A stretch of 64,000 bases of DNA from Luteimonas sp. JM171 (GTDB taxonomy: Bacteria > Pseudomonadota > Gammaproteobacteria > Xanthomonadales > Xanthomonadaceae): positions 1,330,873 to 1,394,872 of the forward strand of contig NZ_CP017074.1 of NCBI RefSeq assembly GCF_001717465.1, given 5' to 3'. Positions 39,100 to 48,215 of this stretch are shown in pieces (position 1 is the stretch's first letter; every line of letters begins with the position of its first letter). The notes under the pieces are model-generated. The model made no database searches. It was not told the DNA's origin and saw only the letters and a list, made by a program, of their open reading frames with translations. The translations under genes and the position numbers were made by a program.

Positions 39100-41106
39100 A
39101 TGAGCGACAAACCCCTTACCGACATTCCCTTTTCCGAGTTCGACCTGCATCCGCAGCTGCTGGCAGGCCTTGAAGGCGCGGGCTTCGTGCGCTGCACGCC
39201 GATCCAGGCCATGACCCTGCCGGTGGCGCTGCCCGGGGGTGATGTCGCCGGCCAGGCCCAGACCGGCACCGGCAAGACCCTGGCCTTCCTGGTGGCGGTG
39301 ATCAACCGCCTGCTCACCCGCCCGGCGCTGGCTGATCGCAAGCCCGGGGATCCGCGCGCGCTGATCCTGGCGCCCACCCGCGAACTGGCGATCCAGATCC
39401 ACAAGGACGCGGTGAAGCTGGGGCCGGAGCTGGGCCTGAAGTTCGCGCTGGTCTACGGCGGCGTGGATTACGACAAGCAGCGGGCGATGCTCCAGGAAGG
39501 CGTGGACGTGATCATTGCCACGCCCGGCCGGCTGATCGACTACGTCAAGCAGCACAAGGTGGTCAGCCTGCACGCCTGCGAGATCTGCGTGCTCGACGAA
39601 GCCGACCGCATGTTCGACCTTGGCTTCATCAAGGACATCCGCTTCCTGCTGCGCCGCATGCCTGTGCGTACCGAGCGCCAGACCCTGCTGTATTCGGCCA
39701 CCCTCAGCCACCGCGTGCTGGAGCTGGCCTACGAGCACATGAACGAGCCGGAAAAAATGGTGGTGGAGACGGAATCCATCACCGCCGCGCGCGTGCGCCA
39801 GAAGATCTACTACCCGGCCGACGAGGAAAAGCTGCCGCTGCTGCTGGGCCTGCTCTCGCGCAACCAGGGCGCGCGCACGATGGTGTTCGTCAACACCAAG
39901 GTGTTCGTGGAGCGCGTGGCGCGGGCGCTCGAGCGCGCCGGCTACCGCGTGGGCGTCCTCTCCGGGGACGTGCCGCAGAAGAAGCGTGAAAGCCTGCTCA
40001 AGCGCTTCCAGGCAGGCCAGCTCGAGATCCTGGTGGCCACCGACGTGGCCGCCCGCGGGCTGCACATCGACGGCGTGGAGTTCGTCTTCAACTACGACCT
40101 GCCGTTCGATGCCGAGGACTACGTGCACCGCATCGGCCGCACCGCGCGGCTGGGCCGCGAGGGCGACGCCATCAGCTTCGCCTGCGAGCGCTATGCCATG
40201 GGCCTGCCAGACATCGAGGCCTATATCGAGCAGAAGATCCCGTCCGAGCCGGTGACCGAGGAGCTGCTCAAGCCGCTGCCGCGCAAGCCGCGCGCGGCTG
40301 GCGAAGCCGATGGCGAGGGCGAAAGCGTGGGCGAGATCTTCCGCGAGGCACGCGAGCAGCGCGCGGCGGAAGAGGCGCGGCGCGGCGGCGGTCGCCCGGC
40401 GGGCGGCCGGTCCGGTGGCCGCGGTGGCGACGGCGAGCGTCGCCGGCGTGCCCCGCGCGATGACCGCCCGGCCCGGCCCCAGGGGGAAGGCGGACCGGCC
40501 GCGGACCCGGTTCCCGCGGCCGAAGGACAGGTGGCCGGAGCGTTGACTGCTGAAGCACCGGCCCCGAGTGAATCCGCTGCGGGCGCGGGCCCGGATGAGG
40601 CCCCGCGTCCACCCCGTCGCCGCCGGCGTCGCGGCGGTCGCCGCGGCCAGGGCCAGGGCGAAGGCAGCCGCCAGGCCCAGGCCAATGCAAGCAGCCAGGA
40701 GTCGCAGTCCGGCGAGGGCAGCAGCCAGGCTGATGCGCCGGCCGGCGGCGAACGCCAGGGTCCGCAGGATGATGCCGCGCGCCCGCCGCGCAAGCGCCGC
40801 CGCCGTCGCGGTGGCCGTCGCGCGAACGGCGGTGAAGGCGCCGGCCAGGCTGCGGGCGAGCGGCAGGATGGCAATGGTCAGCAGCCAGGCCAGGGCCGCG
40901 GTGAGAAGCCGGCCCAGTCGCGCCGGGCTCCGGAACAGCCGGCGGCTGCGGCTGCCCCGGCCAAGGCTCCAGCCAGCGAGCGGAAGGGACCACGTCAGGT
41001 GCCCGCAAAGGCGCCCGCGCCCGCTGCCGCGCCGCCTGCTTCAGGCGGACTGATCTCGCGCATCGGCCGCGGCCTGAAGAAGCTGGTCTCCCGCGATCCG
41101 GCCTGA
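39100..41106 (+). CDS. rhlB: ATP-dependent RNA helicase RhlB with long C-terminal tail
   Basis: A 668-residue DEAD-box helicase. Residues 1-400 align with E. coli RhlB: [13 protein letters not shown]-motif, AQTGTGKT at 53-60, DEAD at 166-169, [14 protein letters not shown] and HRIGRTAR. From about 403 to 650 the protein is disordered, with repeated arginine blocks ([22 protein letters not shown]) and Gln/Gly/Ala-rich linkers, ending in [18 protein letters not shown]. RhlB unwinds RNA for the degradosome; the tail is likely to bind RNA or RNase E. ATG 39100 aligns with the E. coli start, and the ribosome site is weak. Its C-terminus is much longer than the 421-residue E. coli protein. Confidence 0.93.
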   Translation: MSDKPLTDIPFSEFDLHPQLLAGLEGAGFVRCTPIQAMTLPVALPGGDVAGQAQTGTGKTLAFLVAVINRLLTRPALADRKPGDPRALILAPTRELAIQIHKDAVKLGPELGLKFALVYGGVDYDKQRAMLQEGVDVIIATPGRLIDYVKQHKVVSLHACEICVLDEADRMFDLGFIKDIRFLLRRMPVRTERQTLLYSATLSHRVLELAYEHMNEPEKMVVETESITAARVRQKIYYPADEEKLPLLLGLLSRNQGARTMVFVNTKVFVERVARALERAGYRVGVLSGDVPQKKRESLLKRFQAGQLEILVATDVAARGLHIDGVEFVFNYDLPFDAEDYVHRIGRTARLGREGDAISFACERYAMGLPDIEAYIEQKIPSEPVTEELLKPLPRKPRAAGEADGEGESVGEIFREAREQRAAEEARRGGGRPAGGRSGGRGGDGERRRRAPRDDRPARPQGEGGPAADPVPAAEGQVAGALTAEAPAPSESAAGAGPDEAPRPPRRRRRRGGRRGQGQGEGSRQAQANASSQESQSGEGSSQADAPAGGERQGPQDDAARPPRKRRRRRGGRRANGGEGAGQAAGERQDGNGQQPGQGRGEKPAQSRRAPEQPAAAAAPAKAPASERKGPRQVPAKAPAPAAAPPASGGLISRIGRGLKKLVSRDPA

Positions 41107-41212
41107 CCCGGATACCCCGATCGCCTGGCGCCAAGGCGCGCCAGCGCGATCACGGCGCATGGCGCCCGCGCGGGAGACCTGCGCCCGCGCGGATCTCCGC
41201 TAAGCTTCTGCC

Positions 41213-41239
41213 ATGTCCCCCGACCGTCCCGCACGATGA
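41213..41239 (+). CDS. Possible 8-codon upstream ORF coupled to ftsE
   Basis: ATG at 41213 opens a frame encoding MSPDRPAR that stops at TGA 41237-41239, overlapping the ftsE ATG (41236) as ATGA. TAAGCT lies six bases before this ATG, the same spacing as the -10-like hexamers at uvrD, hemF and rpoH. ftsE itself has no ribosome site, so translation by reinitiation from this short ORF is possible. It may also be chance. Confidence 0.3.
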   Translation: MSPDRPAR

Positions 41240-41925
41240 GCGTCCTGCGCTTCGACAACGTCAGCAAGCAGTACCCCGGCGGCCATGCCGCGCTCTCGGA
41301 GGTCAGCTTTGATGTCGGCGAGGGCGAGATGCTGTTCGTCACCGGGCATTCGGGGGCGGGCAAGAGCACGCTGCTCCGCCTGGTCCACCTGGCCGAGCGC
41401 CCCACGCGCGGCGCCGTGCTGTTCGGTGAGCGCAATCTGGCGCGCGTGCGCGGCCGCCGGGTGGCCATGCACCGGCGAGACGTGGGCGTGGTGTTCCAGG
41501 ACCACCGCCTGCTGACTGATCGCAGCGTGTTCGAAAACGTGTCGCTGCCGCTGATCCTGCGTGGAATGCGCCGCGGCGACATCGCCAAGCGCGTGCGTGG
41601 GGCGCTCGAACGGCTGGGCCTGGGAGCGCGCGAGCGCGCCCTGCCAGGTGAGCTCTCCGCCGGCGAGCAGCAGCGCGTGGGGATTGCCCGCGCCATCGTC
41701 GGGGAGCCGCGGCTGCTGGTGGCTGATGAGCCGACCGGCAACCTGGATCCAACGCTCGCCGCCGAGATCATGGCGCTGTTCGAATCGCTCCCCGGGCGCG
41801 GCACCAGCGTGCTGGTGGCCAGCCACGACCTGGCCCTGGTCAAGCGGATGAAAAAGCGGGTGCTGGTGCTCGACCACGGGCGCCTGGCCGACGACATCGC
41901 CCCGGAGGACCTGGCCGATGAGTGA
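41236..41925 (+). CDS. ftsE: Cell division ATP-binding protein FtsE
   Basis: A 229-residue ABC ATPase. Walker A is GHSGAGKST at 37-45, Q-loop glutamine is Q88, the signature is LSAGEQQRVGIARA at 140-153, Walker B is LLVADE at 160-165 and the switch histidine lies in VASHD. With FtsX it links the divisome to periplasmic amidase activation. The gene overlaps ftsX by eight bases. No Shine-Dalgarno sequence precedes its ATG (see the 8-codon ORF at 41213). Confidence 0.96.
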   Translation: MSVLRFDNVSKQYPGGHAALSEVSFDVGEGEMLFVTGHSGAGKSTLLRLVHLAERPTRGAVLFGERNLARVRGRRVAMHRRDVGVVFQDHRLLTDRSVFENVSLPLILRGMRRGDIAKRVRGALERLGLGARERALPGELSAGEQQRVGIARAIVGEPRLLVADEPTGNLDPTLAAEIMALFESLPGRGTSVLVASHDLALVKRMKKRVLVLDHGRLADDIAPEDLADE

Positions 41926-42865
41926 GCAGCGCGCAGCCGCGGCGCCCGCCCGCCGTTCGGGCCTGGGCACCTGGGGCGACCACCACCTCTACAGCTTTGT
42001 CTCCAGCCTCGGGCGCGTGTTCCGCCGCCCGTGGGCCACCGCGCTCACCATTGGCGTGATGGCGGTGGCGCTGGCCCTGCCGCTGGGCCTGTGGCTGGTG
42101 CTGGACAACGTGGCGCGGCTTTCGGGCAGCGTGCAGCAGTCGCGCGAGATCAGCGTCTTCCTGCAGCCCGACATCCCGGTCCCCGAGGCGGAGGTCCTCG
42201 CCGCAAACCTGGGCGAACGCGCCGACGTGGCCTCGGTGGAGCTGCGCACGCCCGAGCAGGGGTTGGCCGAGCTGCGCGAGCGCGGCGGGCTCGGCGAGGC
42301 GATCGATGCCGTGGGCGACAATCCGCTGCCGGTGCTGCTGGTCGTGGTGCCCACGGACGACGGCGCCGCGCTGGCCGAGGCCCTGCGCGGCCTGCCGGAA
42401 GCGTCGCTGGTGCAGCACGATGCCGAATGGCGGCAGCGCCTGGACGACTGGCTGCGCTTTGGCGGCCGGGTGGTCCTGGTGCTCGGGCTGCTGCTGGGCC
42501 TGGGCGCCCTGCTGGTGGTGGGCAACACGGTCCGCCTGGACATCCAGGCCCGGCGCGAGGAGATCGGCGTGCTGCAGCTGCTGGGCGCCACCGATGGTTT
42601 CATCCGCCGCCCGTTCCTGTACCTGGGCGCCTGGTACGGGCTGGCTTCCGGTGCCCTGGCGCTCGCGGTGCTGGCGCTGGTTGGCCTGGCCCTGCGCGAA
42701 CCGGTGGCCGGGCTCGCGGCAAGCTACGGCAGCGGGTTTGCCCTGCACGGCTTTGCGCCTTTGCACGTGCTCTTGGTGCTGGTGGGTTCGGGGGTGATCG
42801 GGTGGCTGGGCGCCAGCGTGGTCACCGGCCACTTCCTGCGCCAGACCCGACCGGTGGATACCTGA
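41918..42865 (+). CDS. ftsX: Cell division protein FtsX
   Basis: A 315-residue permease-like protein with the FtsX layout: cytoplasmic N-terminus, transmembrane helix 40-64, a periplasmic domain of about 115 residues, then three helices (about 180-202, 233-258 and 280-305). The segment RLDIQARREEIGVLQLLGAT between helices two and three is the conserved coupling loop that meets FtsE. The protein would activate cell wall amidases through EnvC-like partners in the periplasm. It starts inside the end of ftsE. Confidence 0.95.
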   Translation: MSEQRAAAAPARRSGLGTWGDHHLYSFVSSLGRVFRRPWATALTIGVMAVALALPLGLWLVLDNVARLSGSVQQSREISVFLQPDIPVPEAEVLAANLGERADVASVELRTPEQGLAELRERGGLGEAIDAVGDNPLPVLLVVVPTDDGAALAEALRGLPEASLVQHDAEWRQRLDDWLRFGGRVVLVLGLLLGLGALLVVGNTVRLDIQARREEIGVLQLLGATDGFIRRPFLYLGAWYGLASGALALAVLALVGLALREPVAGLAASYGSGFALHGFAPLHVLLVLVGSGVIGWLGASVVTGHFLRQTRPVDT

Positions 42866-42869
42866 GCAG

Positions 42870-43712
42870 ATGACCGGTCCCGATCCACACAGCCTGCGCC
42901 ACGTGGCCAGTGATTCCCCGCGGATCATGGTGGCCGACGGCTCGCGCCTGGTGCGGCGGCTGATCGGCGACGTGCTGCGCGCGGAGCTTGCCAACGTGGA
43001 GGTGGTTGAATGCGCGGGGCTGGCCGAGGCGCAGTCGGCGCTGGAGGCGGCGCCGGTGGACCTGGTGACCACCTCGCTGGTGCTGCCCGACGGCGACGGC
43101 ATGCAGCTGGCGCGCAGCGTGCGCGAGGCGGCCGGCCAGCGCTACGTGCCGGTGATCGTGGTGTCCGGCGAGGCGCAGTCGCACCTGGAGATGCGCCGCT
43201 TCACCGAGGACGTGACCGACTATTTCGACAAGGCCCAGGGCCATGCGGCGCTGGCGACGTTCATCCGCGGCTACGTCATGCCCGAGCCGGTGCCGGGCGC
43301 ACGGGTGCTGTACGTGGAAGACAGCCGGACGGTGGCGGTGGCCACCCGGCGCTGGCTGCAGGCGCGGCAGATGGAGGTGACCCACGTGCTCAGCGCGGAG
43401 GAAGGCCTGGCCTACCTGCAGGAGCGCACCGGCACCGACGATGCGCCGGGCACGGACCTGCTGTTGACCGATGTCTACCTCAAGGGCGAGATGAGCGGTC
43501 GCGACCTGCTCAAGGCCGTGCGCGGTGAGCTCGGCTACGGCAAGCGCCGGCTGCCGGTGCTGGTGATGACCGGCGACGACAACCGCATCAACCAGATGGG
43601 CCTGCTGCGCGAGGGTGCCAATGACCTGGTGCTCAAGCCGATCGAGGAGCGGCTGCTGGTGACCAAGGCGCTGTTCCAGCTGCGCCTGTCGCGCCTGCCG
43701 GCGATGGCATGA
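42870..43712 (+). CDS. Response regulator with a degenerate and an intact receiver domain
   Basis: A 280-residue protein of two receiver domains and no output domain. In the first (about 17-135) the phosphoacceptor aspartate is replaced by S69 in [11 protein letters not shown], so it cannot be phosphorylated normally. The second (about 144-270) has the acidic pair E150-D151, acceptor D201 in [11 protein letters not shown]234 and K256, so it should be active; the usual proline after the acceptor is a lysine. It starts four bases after ftsX and ends overlapping ung by ATGA. A signalling role tied to division or DNA repair is suggested by position only; the partner kinase is not in the window. 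Confidence 0.85.
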   Translation: MTGPDPHSLRHVASDSPRIMVADGSRLVRRLIGDVLRAELANVEVVECAGLAEAQSALEAAPVDLVTTSLVLPDGDGMQLARSVREAAGQRYVPVIVVSGEAQSHLEMRRFTEDVTDYFDKAQGHAALATFIRGYVMPEPVPGARVLYVEDSRTVAVATRRWLQARQMEVTHVLSAEEGLAYLQERTGTDDAPGTDLLLTDVYLKGEMSGRDLLKAVRGELGYGKRRLPVLVMTGDDNRINQMGLLREGANDLVLKPIEERLLVTKALFQLRLSRLPAMA

Positions 43713-44422
43713 CGGCGGCCGCCGACCGCATCCGGCTCGAGCCCTCGTGGAAGGCCCGCGTGGGCGACTACCTGCTGCGCCCGGAGATGCAGGCCCTGTC
43801 GGCATTCCTGCGCGAGCGGCGCGCGGCCGGCGCCCGGATCTACCCGCCGCCGGCGGACATCTTCGCCGCCTTCGACGCGACGCCGTTCGAGCGCGCCAAG
43901 GTGGTGATCCTCGGCCAGGATCCCTATCACGGGCCCGGCCAGTCCCACGGCCTGTGCTTCTCCGTGCGCCCGGGGGTGCGGGTGCCGCCTTCGCTGCAGA
44001 ACATGTACAAGGAGATCGAGCGCGACATGGGCATCCCGCGGCCGGACCACGGCTATCTCATGCCCTGGGCCGAGCGCGGCGTGCTCCTGCTCAATGCCGT
44101 GCTCACCGTGGAGCAGGGCCAGCCGGGGTCGCACCAGGGCAAGGGCTGGGAAGGTTTCACCGACCACGTGCTGGAGACGCTCGACCGGGAGTGCGAGGGA
44201 CTGGTGTTCATGCTTTGGGGCAGCTACGCGCAAAAGCGCGGACGCATCGTGGACCCGCGCCGGCACCGCGTGCTTCGCACCACGCACCCTTCACCCCTGT
44301 CGGCGTACCGTGGCTTCCTTGGCAGCGGCCATTTCTCCGCCGCCAACGCGTATCTTGAGCGGCGTGGGACGGCGCCGATCGACTGGTCGCTGCCATCTCG
44401 ACAGGCCTTGGAAGGCCTTTGA
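43709..44422 (+). CDS. ung: Uracil-DNA glycosylase
   Basis: A 237-residue family-1 UDG. The catalytic water-activating motif is [10 protein letters not shown] with D71 and H74, [20 protein letters not shown] is the minor-groove/Pro-rich loop and [11 protein letters not shown] is the DNA-intercalation loop. It removes uracil from DNA at the start of base excision repair. The ATG at 43709 overlaps the stop of the receiver gene (ATGA), so it is likely translated with it. Confidence 0.96.
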   Translation: MTAAADRIRLEPSWKARVGDYLLRPEMQALSAFLRERRAAGARIYPPPADIFAAFDATPFERAKVVILGQDPYHGPGQSHGLCFSVRPGVRVPPSLQNMYKEIERDMGIPRPDHGYLMPWAERGVLLLNAVLTVEQGQPGSHQGKGWEGFTDHVLETLDRECEGLVFMLWGSYAQKRGRIVDPRRHRVLRTTHPSPLSAYRGFLGSGHFSAANAYLERRGTAPIDWSLPSRQALEGL

Positions 44423-44467
44423 AAATCAATTGGATACGTTCTTTCGCGTTCCATTTGAAGAACGCTG

Positions 44468-44496
44468 GGAACTTAACGACCCCGTTAGCAGTCACA
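44468..44496 (+). promoter_or_regulatory. Sigma-E-like promoter of rpoH
   Basis: GGAACTT (44468-44474) is followed after 17 bases by TCACA (44492-44496). E. coli sigma-E promoters read GGAACTT-N16-TCTGA, and E. coli rpoH has such a promoter. The predicted start would lie near 44502, about 18 bases before the ATG. Confidence 0.6.
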
Positions 44497-44514
44497 TGTG
44501 AAGACTGCTAAAAT
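44485..44514 (+). promoter_or_regulatory. Sigma-70-like promoter of rpoH with overlapping dyad
   Basis: TTAGCA (44485-44490), 18 bases and TAAAAT (44509-44514) form a -35/-10 pair. The -10 lies six bases before the ATG. The same DNA is a perfect inverted repeat, TTAGCAGTC (44485-44493) and GACTGCTAA (44503-44511) with a nine-base spacer that contains part of a second palindrome, TCACATGTGA (44492-44501). The dyad covers both promoter elements and could be an operator. Confidence 0.55.
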
Positions 44515-44520
44515 AGGCCC

Positions 44521-45399
<879 letters not shown>

Positions 45400-45423
45400 C
45401 CGCATCCACCAGGCAGCAACCAC

Positions 45424-45455
45424 GCAACGGCCCGGCAACCCGGGCCGTTTTTTTG
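45424..45455 (+). terminator. Intrinsic terminator of rpoH
   Basis: ACGGCCCGG-CAA-CCCGGGCCGT pairs into a GC stem followed by seven T residues on the plus strand. Confidence 0.9.
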
Positions 45456-45483
45456 TGCAGCAGCGCGCAATGCGCGCGCGCCC

Positions 45484-46290
45484 TCACCAGTTGAACAGCA
45501 CCAGGCTGATGGCCATCGTGCCCATGCCCACGACCAGCCCGTATACGGTCTCGTGCCCCTTGGCATAGCGCTTGGCGGCAGGCAGCAACTCGTCCAGGGC
45601 CAGGAACACCATCACCCCCGCGATGACCCCGAACACCGCGCCAAACAGCGCGTCGGACATGTAGGGGCCGAGCACCACGTAACCCACCAGCGCCCCCAAC
45701 GGCTCGGCCAGGCCCGACAGCATGCAGGCGGCGAACGCATAGCCCTTGTTGCCGGTGGCGTAGTACACCGGCACCGCGATGGCGATCCCTTCGGGCACGT
45801 TGTGGATCGCGATCGCGAACGCCAGCGCCAGGCCCACCGTCGGGTCGGAGAGGGTGGCGAAGAACGTTGCCAGGCCTTCCGGGAAATTGTGCGCGGTGAT
45901 CGCGGCCGCGGTCAGCAGGCCTACGCGCCTGATGTAGGCGGGGTTGTGCTGGCGGAAGAACGGATCATCGGTTTCCAGCCGCTGGTGCGGATTGGGGATC
46001 AGCCGGTCGATGATCACGATCAGCAGCACGCCGGCCAGGAAGGCGAAGGTGCCATACGAGAAGCCGCGCTCGCCGAAATCCAGCGCGAACGCATCCACCG
46101 ACTTGCCCAGGATGTCGGTCAGCGACACGTAAACCATCGCGCCGCCAGCGAACGCCAGGCCGAAGGCGAGCATGCGCGCGTTGGGCGCCTTGGTGGTGAA
46201 CACCAGCAGCCCGCCCACGCCGGTGGCCAGGCCGGCGGCGGTGGTGACCATCAGGGCGAAGAGGACGTCGGGGGTGAAGATGTCGGTCAT
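45484..46290 (-). CDS. ZIP family metal transporter (ZupT-like)
   Basis: A 268-residue protein with eight hydrophobic segments. The two metal-site motifs of the ZIP family are HNFPEG (in ITAHNFPEGLATF) and HNVPEG (in IAIHNVPEGIAIAVP), as in ZupT of E. coli, which imports Zn2+, Fe2+ and other divalent metals. The first half contains a long loop with HQRLETDDPFFRQHN that is cytosolic in ZIPs. The ATG at 46290 removes a GC-rich, unprotein-like extension present if 46362 is used. No operator for a metal regulator is evident. Confidence 0.9.
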   Translation of the reverse strand: MTDIFTPDVLFALMVTTAAGLATGVGGLLVFTTKAPNARMLAFGLAFAGGAMVYVSLTDILGKSVDAFALDFGERGFSYGTFAFLAGVLLIVIIDRLIPNPHQRLETDDPFFRQHNPAYIRRVGLLTAAAITAHNFPEGLATFFATLSDPTVGLALAFAIAIHNVPEGIAIAVPVYYATGNKGYAFAACMLSGLAEPLGALVGYVVLGPYMSDALFGAVFGVIAGVMVFLALDELLPAAKRYAKGHETVYGLVVGMGTMAISLVLFNW

Positions 46291-46397
46291 GCCGGGCCAG
46301 TTCGGGGTCACCGGCGCGACGCCGACGATGGCCGCACCCGGCCATCGGGGCATGCTACCCAAACAGTCGCCCGGCGCGCCATGCCCGGCGCGCGCGG

Positions 46398-47345
46398 TCA
46401 GGCCAGGCGCTGGGCGAGCATGTCCTCCAGCTTGCGCTGGTCGGCCGCGAAGCGCCGGATGCCGTCGGCAAGCTTCTCGGTGGCCATGGCGTCCTCGTTG
46501 TGCTGCCAGCGGAAATCGGGCTCCTCCAGCAGCGGTGGCGGATCAGCGCGCGTCCCGTCGTCGGCGAGGCCGCGCGTGACCGGCGCATTCGACGCCTCGA
46601 GCTCGCCCAGCAGTTCGGGCGAGATGGTGAGCCGGTCGCAGCCCGCCAGGGCCAGCACCTGGCCGGTGTTGCGGAAGCTCGCGCCCATCACCACGGTCTG
46701 GAAGCCGTGGCGCTTGTACCAGTTCCAGATCCGGGTCACGGACTGCACGCCAGGGTCCTCCTGCGGCGTGGCCGGGCGCGCGGCGCCGCTGGCCAGGTGC
46801 CAGTCGAGGATGCGCCCGACGAAGGGCGAGATCAGGAACACGCCGGCTTCGGCGCAGGCCACGGCCTGCGCGAACGAAAACAGCAGGGTCAGGTTGCAGT
46901 GGATGCCCTCGCGCTCGAGCTGCTCGGCCGCGCGGATGCCCTCCCAGGTGGCGGCGATCTTGATCAGCAGGCGGTCGCGGCCGATGCCCGCGTCCGCGTA
47001 CAGCTCCACCAGGCGCCGGGCATTGGCGATGGTGCCGTTGGTGTCGAAGCTCAGCCGCGCATCCACCTCCGTGGAGACCCGGCCCGGGATGAGCTTGAGG
47101 ATCTCGCCGCCGATCGCCACCGCGAGCCGGTCGCAGGCATCGGCCACGCGCGCCTCCCCCTGGCCCTTCGCCGCGGACAGCGCGCCCTCGATGACGTCGC
47201 CATAGGCAGGCAAGCCGGCGGCCTTGAGCAGCAACGAGGGATTGGTGGTGGCGTCCTCGGGCCGGAACCGTCCAATCGCCTCGATGTCGCCGGTGTCGGC
47301 GACCACGGTGGACAGCTGGCGCAGCTGTTCAAGCTGGTTCGGCAT
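46398..47345 (-). CDS. tal: Transaldolase
   Basis: A 315-residue transaldolase B-type enzyme. [10 protein letters not shown] at about 31-40 is the family start motif and the Schiff-base lysine is K129 in [13 protein letters not shown]. It moves a dihydroxyacetone unit in the non-oxidative pentose phosphate pathway. GGAG stands six bases from the ATG at 47345 (three from the adjoining ATG at 47348), so the second ATG is chosen. It is divergent from the NYN-LOTUS gene. Confidence 0.96.
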   Translation of the reverse strand: MPNQLEQLRQLSTVVADTGDIEAIGRFRPEDATTNPSLLLKAAGLPAYGDVIEGALSAAKGQGEARVADACDRLAVAIGGEILKLIPGRVSTEVDARLSFDTNGTIANARRLVELYADAGIGRDRLLIKIAATWEGIRAAEQLEREGIHCNLTLLFSFAQAVACAEAGVFLISPFVGRILDWHLASGAARPATPQEDPGVQSVTRIWNWYKRHGFQTVVMGASFRNTGQVLALAGCDRLTISPELLGELEASNAPVTRGLADDGTRADPPPLLEEPDFRWQHNEDAMATEKLADGIRRFAADQRKLEDMLAQRLA

Positions 47346-47450
47346 CATTCGCTCCTGCAAAGACCTGCGCCCATTGTCGCACCTGGCCTGCCGTGGCGCC
47401 GGACCGGTGCGCCGGGTAGGCTTCGGGCAGGCACACCACCCCGGATCCAC

Positions 47451-48215
47451 ATGGCCGACACCGAACTGCGCATCGCGCTGCTGATCGACGCCGACAACGC
47501 GCCGGCCAGCAAGATCGAGCCGATCCTCACCGAGCTGGCCCGCCACGGCGTGGCCAACGTGCGACGCGCCTACGGCAACTGGAAGAACCCGCACCTCAAG
47601 GGCTGGGAGGACTGCCTGCACGCCTACGCCATCCAGCCGGTGCAGCAGTTCGCCTACACCGCGCGCAAGAATGCCTCGGACATGGCGATGGTGATCGACG
47701 CCATGGACCTGCTCTACACCGGCAACCTGGACGGATTCGCGATCGTCTCCAGCGACGCCGACTTCACCCCGCTGGTGATGCGCCTTCGCAACCAGAACAT
47801 GCGGGTGTTCGGCTTTGGCGAGGAGAAGACGCCCAAACCCTTCGTCAACGCCTGTTCAACCTTCCTCTACCTGGAGAAGCTCGAGGCTGCGGACGGGGAG
47901 GGCACCCAGGCCGCTTCCCGGCCCAAGTCCAGCTCCGAGCTGCAGCGCGATTCCCGGCTCATCCACCTGCTGCGCAACGCCGTGTCGGCCACCTCCGATG
48001 ACTCCGGCTGGGCGCACCTGGGGATGGTGGGCAGCCACATCCGCAACCACACCTCGTTCGACGAGCGGAACTACGGCTATCGCAACCTCAGCGCCCTGTT
48101 CGAGGCCACCGGCCTGTTCGAGCTGCGGCGCGAAGGCCAGCTGGTGGAAATCCGGGAGAAGCCCAAGGCCAAGGCCCGGACCAAGCGCGCCCGCAAGAAG
48201 GCCGCGGCTCAGTAG
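47451..48215 (+). CDS. NYN domain ribonuclease-like protein with OST-HTH/LOTUS domain
   Basis: A 254-residue protein. The NYN (PIN-like) domain (about 1-150) has acidic residues [17 protein letters not shown] and SSDADFTPL, which build a Mg2+ site for RNA cleavage. The C-terminal part (about 165-235) matches an OST-HTH/LOTUS winged helix, a fold that binds RNA or G-quadruplex structures, and the tail is Lys/Arg-rich. The architecture is found in LabA/MARF1-type proteins. Target RNA is unknown. The stop codon overlaps the end of priA on the opposite strand by seven bases. Confidence 0.88.
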   Translation: MADTELRIALLIDADNAPASKIEPILTELARHGVANVRRAYGNWKNPHLKGWEDCLHAYAIQPVQQFAYTARKNASDMAMVIDAMDLLYTGNLDGFAIVSSDADFTPLVMRLRNQNMRVFGFGEEKTPKPFVNACSTFLYLEKLEAADGEGTQAASRPKSSSELQRDSRLIHLLRNAVSATSDDSGWAHLGMVGSHIRNHTSFDERNYGYRNLSALFEATGLFELRREGQLVEIREKPKAKARTKRARKKAAAQ

